17,374 nt of DNA from Rikenellaceae bacterium (GTDB lineage: Bacteria > Bacteroidota > Bacteroidia > Bacteroidales > UBA932). Shown here piece after piece: positions 14,186 to 17,374 of this stretch. Both the position numbers and the translations under genes were made by a program. The notes under the pieces are model-generated. The model was not told where the DNA came from. It searched no databases and saw only the letters and a list, made by a program, of their open reading frames with translations. The stretch lies in contig JAAZIW010000164.1 in assembly GCA_012800665.1 (NCBI GenBank), forward strand, positions 1 through 17,374, given 5' to 3'. How positions within the stretch are numbered: the stretch's first letter is position 1; every line of letters starts with the position of its first letter.

Positions 14186-15261
14186 TTTTTTGCCATATTA
14201 TAAAGGAAAGCGGCGATTATGGCATACAGGATATTCGGCAGCCACAGCGCTATCCAAGCCGGAAGGGTGTCGGTAAAAACAAACATCTGCGAGAAGCGCA
14301 GAAAAAGTATATAGGAGAAAGCGAGGGCTATGCCTATGGCAAGATTCCAGCCCGTACCGCCCCTGCGTTTTCGGGAAGACAGCGAAACGCCTATGATGGT
14401 GAGGATTATAGCCGAAAAAGGCATGGCCCAGCGGGTATGCTTTTCGATTTGAGCATACATTACATTTGAATCCCCCCTCATCTCCTGGGTGGCGATAAGG
14501 GCATCCAGGTCTTTGCCGGAAAGGGTTTCCACCGTCTTTTCGTTGCGGTAGAAGTCCGTTACCGTCAGCGCTATGACGGTGTCTTTTTTATCCCCGCTGA
14601 TAATCCTGTCTTTAAGGCCTTCGGAATATTCCCTTATAAACCAATTGCGCAGACGCCAACCCTCCATGGTGCTGTCCCAAACGGCGGCATCGGCGGTGAG
14701 TTTGCTCTTTATACGGTTATTCTCCACCGTTTCCAGGGTGAATTTATAAGCGGTGTTGTTCCATCTGCTGAAAGATTCAACATATACGAACTGCCCCGGG
14801 GCAATCTGATAATGTATGTCCCTGTCTTTATACTTCCGCCGGTCTTTAACATATTTCATCTCAAACTCCACCCTGTCTTTATTGGCATTGGGGATGACGA
14901 AAAGATTAAGGCTCAAGGACAGCAAGGCTATAAAGATTGATACTGCAATATACGGGGCCAGCATGCGCTTATAGCTTACCCCGCAGGACAGAATGGCGAT
15001 TATTTCCGAATTGGCAGCCATGCGCGAGGTAAAGAAAATGACCGAGATAAACACGAACAGAGGACTGAACATGTTCACGAAATAGGGTATCCAATTGAGA
15101 TAATAATCTTTTATAATTGCTTCGAGCGGAGCCGACCTCTGTACAAAATCATCTATCTTTTCGGAAATATCAAAAATTATCACAATGCCTATGATAAGTA
15201 TCAACGCCACAAAGAATGTGACGAGGAAACGGCGTGCTATATAGGCATCTATCTTTTTCAT
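14182..15261 (-). CDS. LptF/LptG family permease (YjgP/YjgQ)
   Basis: A 359-residue inner-membrane protein of the LptBFG transporter, which draws lipopolysaccharide from the membrane and pushes it along the Lpt bridge. It starts MKKIDAYIARRF, as is typical, with three N-terminal transmembrane segments (about 9-30, 55-75 and 98-120), the conserved SEIIAILSCGVSYKRML coupling region, a large periplasmic beta-jellyroll domain, and three C-terminal segments from about residue 285. The start is ATG 15261, which overlaps the tgt stop as ATGA. A GTG at 15300 would add 13 residues that overlap tgt and is rejected. Its own stop overlaps murF, also as ATGA. Which of the two paralogues (LptF or LptG) it is cannot be settled by eye. 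Confidence 0.92.
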   Translation of the reverse strand: MKKIDAYIARRFLVTFFVALILIIGIVIIFDISEKIDDFVQRSAPLEAIIKDYYLNWIPYFVNMFSPLFVFISVIFFTSRMAANSEIIAILSCGVSYKRMLAPYIAVSIFIALLSLSLNLFVIPNANKDRVEFEMKYVKDRRKYKDRDIHYQIAPGQFVYVESFSRWNNTAYKFTLETVENNRIKSKLTADAAVWDSTMEGWRLRNWFIREYSEGLKDRIISGDKKDTVIALTVTDFYRNEKTVETLSGKDLDALIATQEMRGDSNVMYAQIEKHTRWAMPFSAIILTIIGVSLSSRKRRGGTGWNLAIGIALAFSYILFLRFSQMFVFTDTLPAWIALWLPNILYAIIAAFLYNMAKK

Positions 15262-16388
15262 ATCCGCTTGCTCAGCTTTGGTACCACAGAATTTTTCCAC
15301 GAAAGGAAATCCCCTGCTTCAATATGCTCCCTCGCCTGACGCACAAGTTCCAAATAGAAGGCGAGATTGTGCTCGCTTGCTATCATTGCGGCAAACATCT
15401 CTCCCGCTATAAAAAGATGGCGCAGGTAGGCCTTTGTATAAGTATGGTCTACAAATGATGTTCCATCGGGGTCGAGCGGAGAAAAATCTTCCTTCCATTT
15501 CTTGTTCCGCATATTCATCACCCCGTTCCAAGTAAAGAGATTGGCGTTACGGCCGTTGCGCGTGGGCATCACACAATCGAACATGTCCACGCCTCGAGCT
15601 ATCGCCTCAAGTATATTTGCCGGAGTCCCCACTCCCATTAGATAACGGGGGCGGTCGGCAGGCAAAAGCGGAACCGTAAAGTCCAGAATCTCATACATTG
15701 TTTCAGCCGGCTCCCCTACTGCAAGTCCTCCGATGGCATAGCCGTCAGCCTCAAATTGCAAAGCGTGCTCCACGGCTTCTTTGCGCAAATCGGGATATAC
15801 ACAACCCTGAATAATAGGAAAGAAGCTCTGGGAATAGCCATAGAGAGGCTCTGTTTCATTAAAACGCTTGGCAAAGCGCTCCAGCCAGCCCTTGGTGAGT
15901 TCAAGAGATTTCTTCGCATAGCCATGGTCGGCATCGCCGGGGCAGCATTCATCGAGGGCCATCATAATATCGGCGCCAATGATGCGCTGGGCATCCACAT
16001 TGTTTTCGGGTGTGAAGATATGTTTGGAGCCGTCTATATGCGAGCGGAATTCGCAGCCCTCGGGCGTTAGTTTGCGGATAGGGCTTAAAGAAAAAACCTG
16101 ATATCCGCCGCTGTCGGTAAGTATGGGTTTCTGCCAGTTTTCGAAAGCATGGAGGCCGCCCGCCTGGCGTAATACGGAGAGGCCTGGGCGAAGATAGAGA
16201 TGATAGGTATTGCCTAAAATAATTTGGGCCTTGATGTCCCCGATAAGGTCTCTATGATAAACACCCTTTACGCTGCCCACCGTTCCGACAGGCATGAAGA
16301 TAGGTGTATCTATGTCTCCGTGGTCGGTATGCAGAACCCCACGACGCGCTGCCGAATGGGGATCAGTATGCTCGACTGCAAATTTCAT
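15258..16388 (-). CDS. tgt: tRNA-guanine(34) transglycosylase lacking the usual zinc cysteines
   Basis: A 376-residue cytoplasmic enzyme that swaps guanine-34 of GUN-anticodon tRNAs for the queuosine precursor. Asp92 in TDSGGYQVFSL is the general acid/base. ALDECCPGD (144-152) and GGLAVGEP (220-227) contact the base. Asp271 in DMFDCVMPTRNGR is the nucleophile. Most bacterial enzymes carry CxCxxC and a later His for zinc. Here the matching region reads DPDGTSFVDHTYTKAYLRHLF (from residue 307) with no cysteine, while the His in SEHNL (His340) remains. The start is set by a -7 box ending 4 nt upstream. First gene of tgt-permease-murF, it is divergent from a nucleoside permease-type gene. Confidence 0.95.
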   Translation of the reverse strand: MKFAVEHTDPHSAARRGVLHTDHGDIDTPIFMPVGTVGSVKGVYHRDLIGDIKAQIILGNTYHLYLRPGLSVLRQAGGLHAFENWQKPILTDSGGYQVFSLSPIRKLTPEGCEFRSHIDGSKHIFTPENNVDAQRIIGADIMMALDECCPGDADHGYAKKSLELTKGWLERFAKRFNETEPLYGYSQSFFPIIQGCVYPDLRKEAVEHALQFEADGYAIGGLAVGEPAETMYEILDFTVPLLPADRPRYLMGVGTPANILEAIARGVDMFDCVMPTRNGRNANLFTWNGVMNMRNKKWKEDFSPLDPDGTSFVDHTYTKAYLRHLFIAGEMFAAMIASEHNLAFYLELVRQAREHIEAGDFLSWKNSVVPKLSKRI

Positions 16389-16392
16389 CTCA

Positions 16393-16400
16393 CAAAGATA
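16393..16400 (-). promoter_or_regulatory. -7 promoter box of the tgt operon, probable leaderless start
   Basis: TATCTTTG on the minus strand is an exact match to TAnnTTTG and ends 4 nt before the tgt ATG, the same spacing as at the thioesterase gene. The transcript would begin at the start codon. The -33 region is poor and overlaps the -7 box of the divergent transporter gene. Confidence 0.55.
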
Positions 16401-16422
16401 TCAAAAATAGAGGAAAAAGAGC

Positions 16423-16430
16423 TAAATTTG
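16423..16430 (+). promoter_or_regulatory. -7 promoter box of the MFS transporter gene
   Basis: TAAATTTG is an exact match to TAnnTTTG, 22 nt before the ATG at 16453, giving a leader of about 18 nt. It lies back-to-back with the tgt promoter in a 64-bp gap, so polymerase binding at one may exclude the other. No clear -33 TTTG is seen. Confidence 0.5.
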
Positions 16431-16452
16431 CAAAACAACTAAAACCAAAGTA

Positions 16453-17374
16453 ATGGCAAACAACAAAAGCAGAATCGGCTTAAGGCTGATAATCATGAAC
16501 TTCCTCCAGTATGCAGTCTGGGGCGCTTATCTTACTAGTATGGGAGGCTTCCTCGACCGTGTAGGTCTCGGACCACAAATCTGGCTTTTCTTCGCCACCC
16601 AAGGATTCGTAAGCATATTCATGCCGGCTCTGATGGGCATAGTGGCGGATAAATGGATACCGGCACAAAAGGTACTCTCGCTCTGTCAGGGCATTGCGGG
16701 CGCATTTATGCTTGGAGCGGGAATTTACGCCATGCGGGCGGGCGATGCAGTACAATTCGCTCCCTTTTTCGCGCTTTACGCAATCAGCGTGGCCTTTTAT
16801 ATGCCGACCATAGCAATATCCAATTCAGTGGCATATAATGCGCTTGAAGTCAATGGCAAAGACCCGGTAAAGGACTTCCCCCCGATAAGGATTTTCGGAA
16901 CAATCGGCTTCATTTGCGCCATGCTATTCGTCAACTTCATGAAAGACAGTTCAACGGGCCTGCAATTCCAGCACAGCTATTGGCAGTTCATTTTGTCCGG
17001 AGGGCTCGGCATCATTCTTTGCCTGTATGCGCTTACCTTGCCGAATTGCCCCTGCAAACCCAAAACAGCCGAAAAGCAGAGTTTCATGGATGCCAGCGGC
17101 CTTTCCGCCTTCAGGCTCTTCAAGCAAGGCCAATTCGCCGTCTTCTTTATATTCAGCATGCTGCTTGGAGCAAGCCTGCAAATCACCAACGGCTACGCCA
17201 ACAGCTTCATCACCTCCTTCAAAGACAATCCTCTCTATGCCCATACCTGGGGAGCCAATAATGCAAATGCCCTTATCAGCATCAGCCAGATAAGCGAAAC
17301 CCTCTGCATACTTCTCATCCCCTTTGCAATGAAAAAGTTCGGCATTAAAAGGGTGATGCTTATCAGCATGTTTG
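16453..17374 (+). CDS. Nucleoside:H+ symporter-type MFS transporter (partial, 3' end outside window)
   Basis: The frame is open from ATG 16453 to the window edge (307 complete codons); the family is about 410-420 residues, so roughly the last quarter is missing. The start MANNKSRIGLRLIIMNFLQYAVWGAY, the GxxADKWxPxxKVL loop near residues 65-75 and the FYMPTIAISNSVAYNAL helix are typical of the NupG/XapB nucleoside permease group in Bacteroidota. Hydrophobic segments occur at about 10-30, 42-62, 75-95, 100-120, 140-160 and 178-195, a cytoplasmic loop follows (PKTAEKQSFMDASG), and the second half begins at about residue 215. The likely role is nucleoside uptake with protons across the inner membrane; substrate choice is not visible. 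It could feed purines to the nearby hpt-adk pathway. Confidence 0.88.
   Translation, partial: MANNKSRIGLRLIIMNFLQYAVWGAYLTSMGGFLDRVGLGPQIWLFFATQGFVSIFMPALMGIVADKWIPAQKVLSLCQGIAGAFMLGAGIYAMRAGDAVQFAPFFALYAISVAFYMPTIAISNSVAYNALEVNGKDPVKDFPPIRIFGTIGFICAMLFVNFMKDSSTGLQFQHSYWQFILSGGLGIILCLYALTLPNCPCKPKTAEKQSFMDASGLSAFRLFKQGQFAVFFIFSMLLGASLQITNGYANSFITSFKDNPLYAHTWGANNANALISISQISETLCILLIPFAMKKFGIKRVMLISMF

Noticed and set aside
15262..15300. Permease start at GTG 15300
   Set aside because: The 13 extra residues are translated from tgt sequence, and ATG 15261 gives the family-typical MKKIDAYIARRF start with an ATGA overlap.

Overview
The window looks like chromosomal DNA of a Bacteroidales bacterium (phylum Bacteroidota); genus is not resolvable by eye. 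The evidence is the gene families present (GlpA-GlpB-GlpC, a helix-hairpin-helix beta-barrel protein, an LptF/LptG permease coupled to MurF, a nucleoside permease-type MFS protein), promoter-like sites of the Bacteroidota form TTTG-N20-TAnnTTTG, and the rarity of Shine-Dalgarno sequences. Most of the content is housekeeping metabolism, and no phage, integron, CRISPR or defence island was recognised.

Layout. (1) 1-1440: a secreted GxDLY/SGNH hydrolase on the plus strand, facing a minus-strand tRNA-Lys(UUU)/tRNA-Lys(CUU) pair that has a near-consensus promoter of its own; a hairpin terminator lies between them. (2) 1442-4273: nadE on the minus strand, divergent from an acyl-ACP thioesterase whose mRNA is probably leaderless. 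(3) 4251-7883: the anaerobic glycerol-3-phosphate dehydrogenase operon glpA-glpB-glpC on the minus strand. GlpA is enlarged by a heptapeptide-repeat linker and GlpB is an unusually short form. (4) 7884-11471: a repeat-rich accessory stretch. It holds a pyrimidine-rich region, a 21-bp tandem array with an open frame, a candidate 116-bp MITE-like element, a helix-hairpin-helix outer-membrane beta-barrel gene loaded with serine microsatellites, and a degenerate ~19-bp array. (5) 11472-12586: hpt-adk, translationally coupled purine-nucleotide genes. (6) 12764-16388: tgt, an LptF/LptG permease and murF on the minus strand, with two successive ATGA stop/start overlaps. (7) 16453-end: a nucleoside permease-type MFS gene, cut by the window edge.

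How the genes work together. GlpABC would oxidise glycerol-3-phosphate and pass electrons to the quinone pool. hpt and adk salvage and balance purine nucleotides, which the divergent nucleoside permease may help supply. NadE makes NAD. The tgt operon joins tRNA queuosine modification to envelope building (LPS export and peptidoglycan precursor synthesis). The most distinctive feature is the clustering of short repeats between about 6.5 and 11.4 kb. All those inside coding sequence have periods divisible by three (6, 21 and 81 bp), so copy-number change would alter protein length without breaking the frame.
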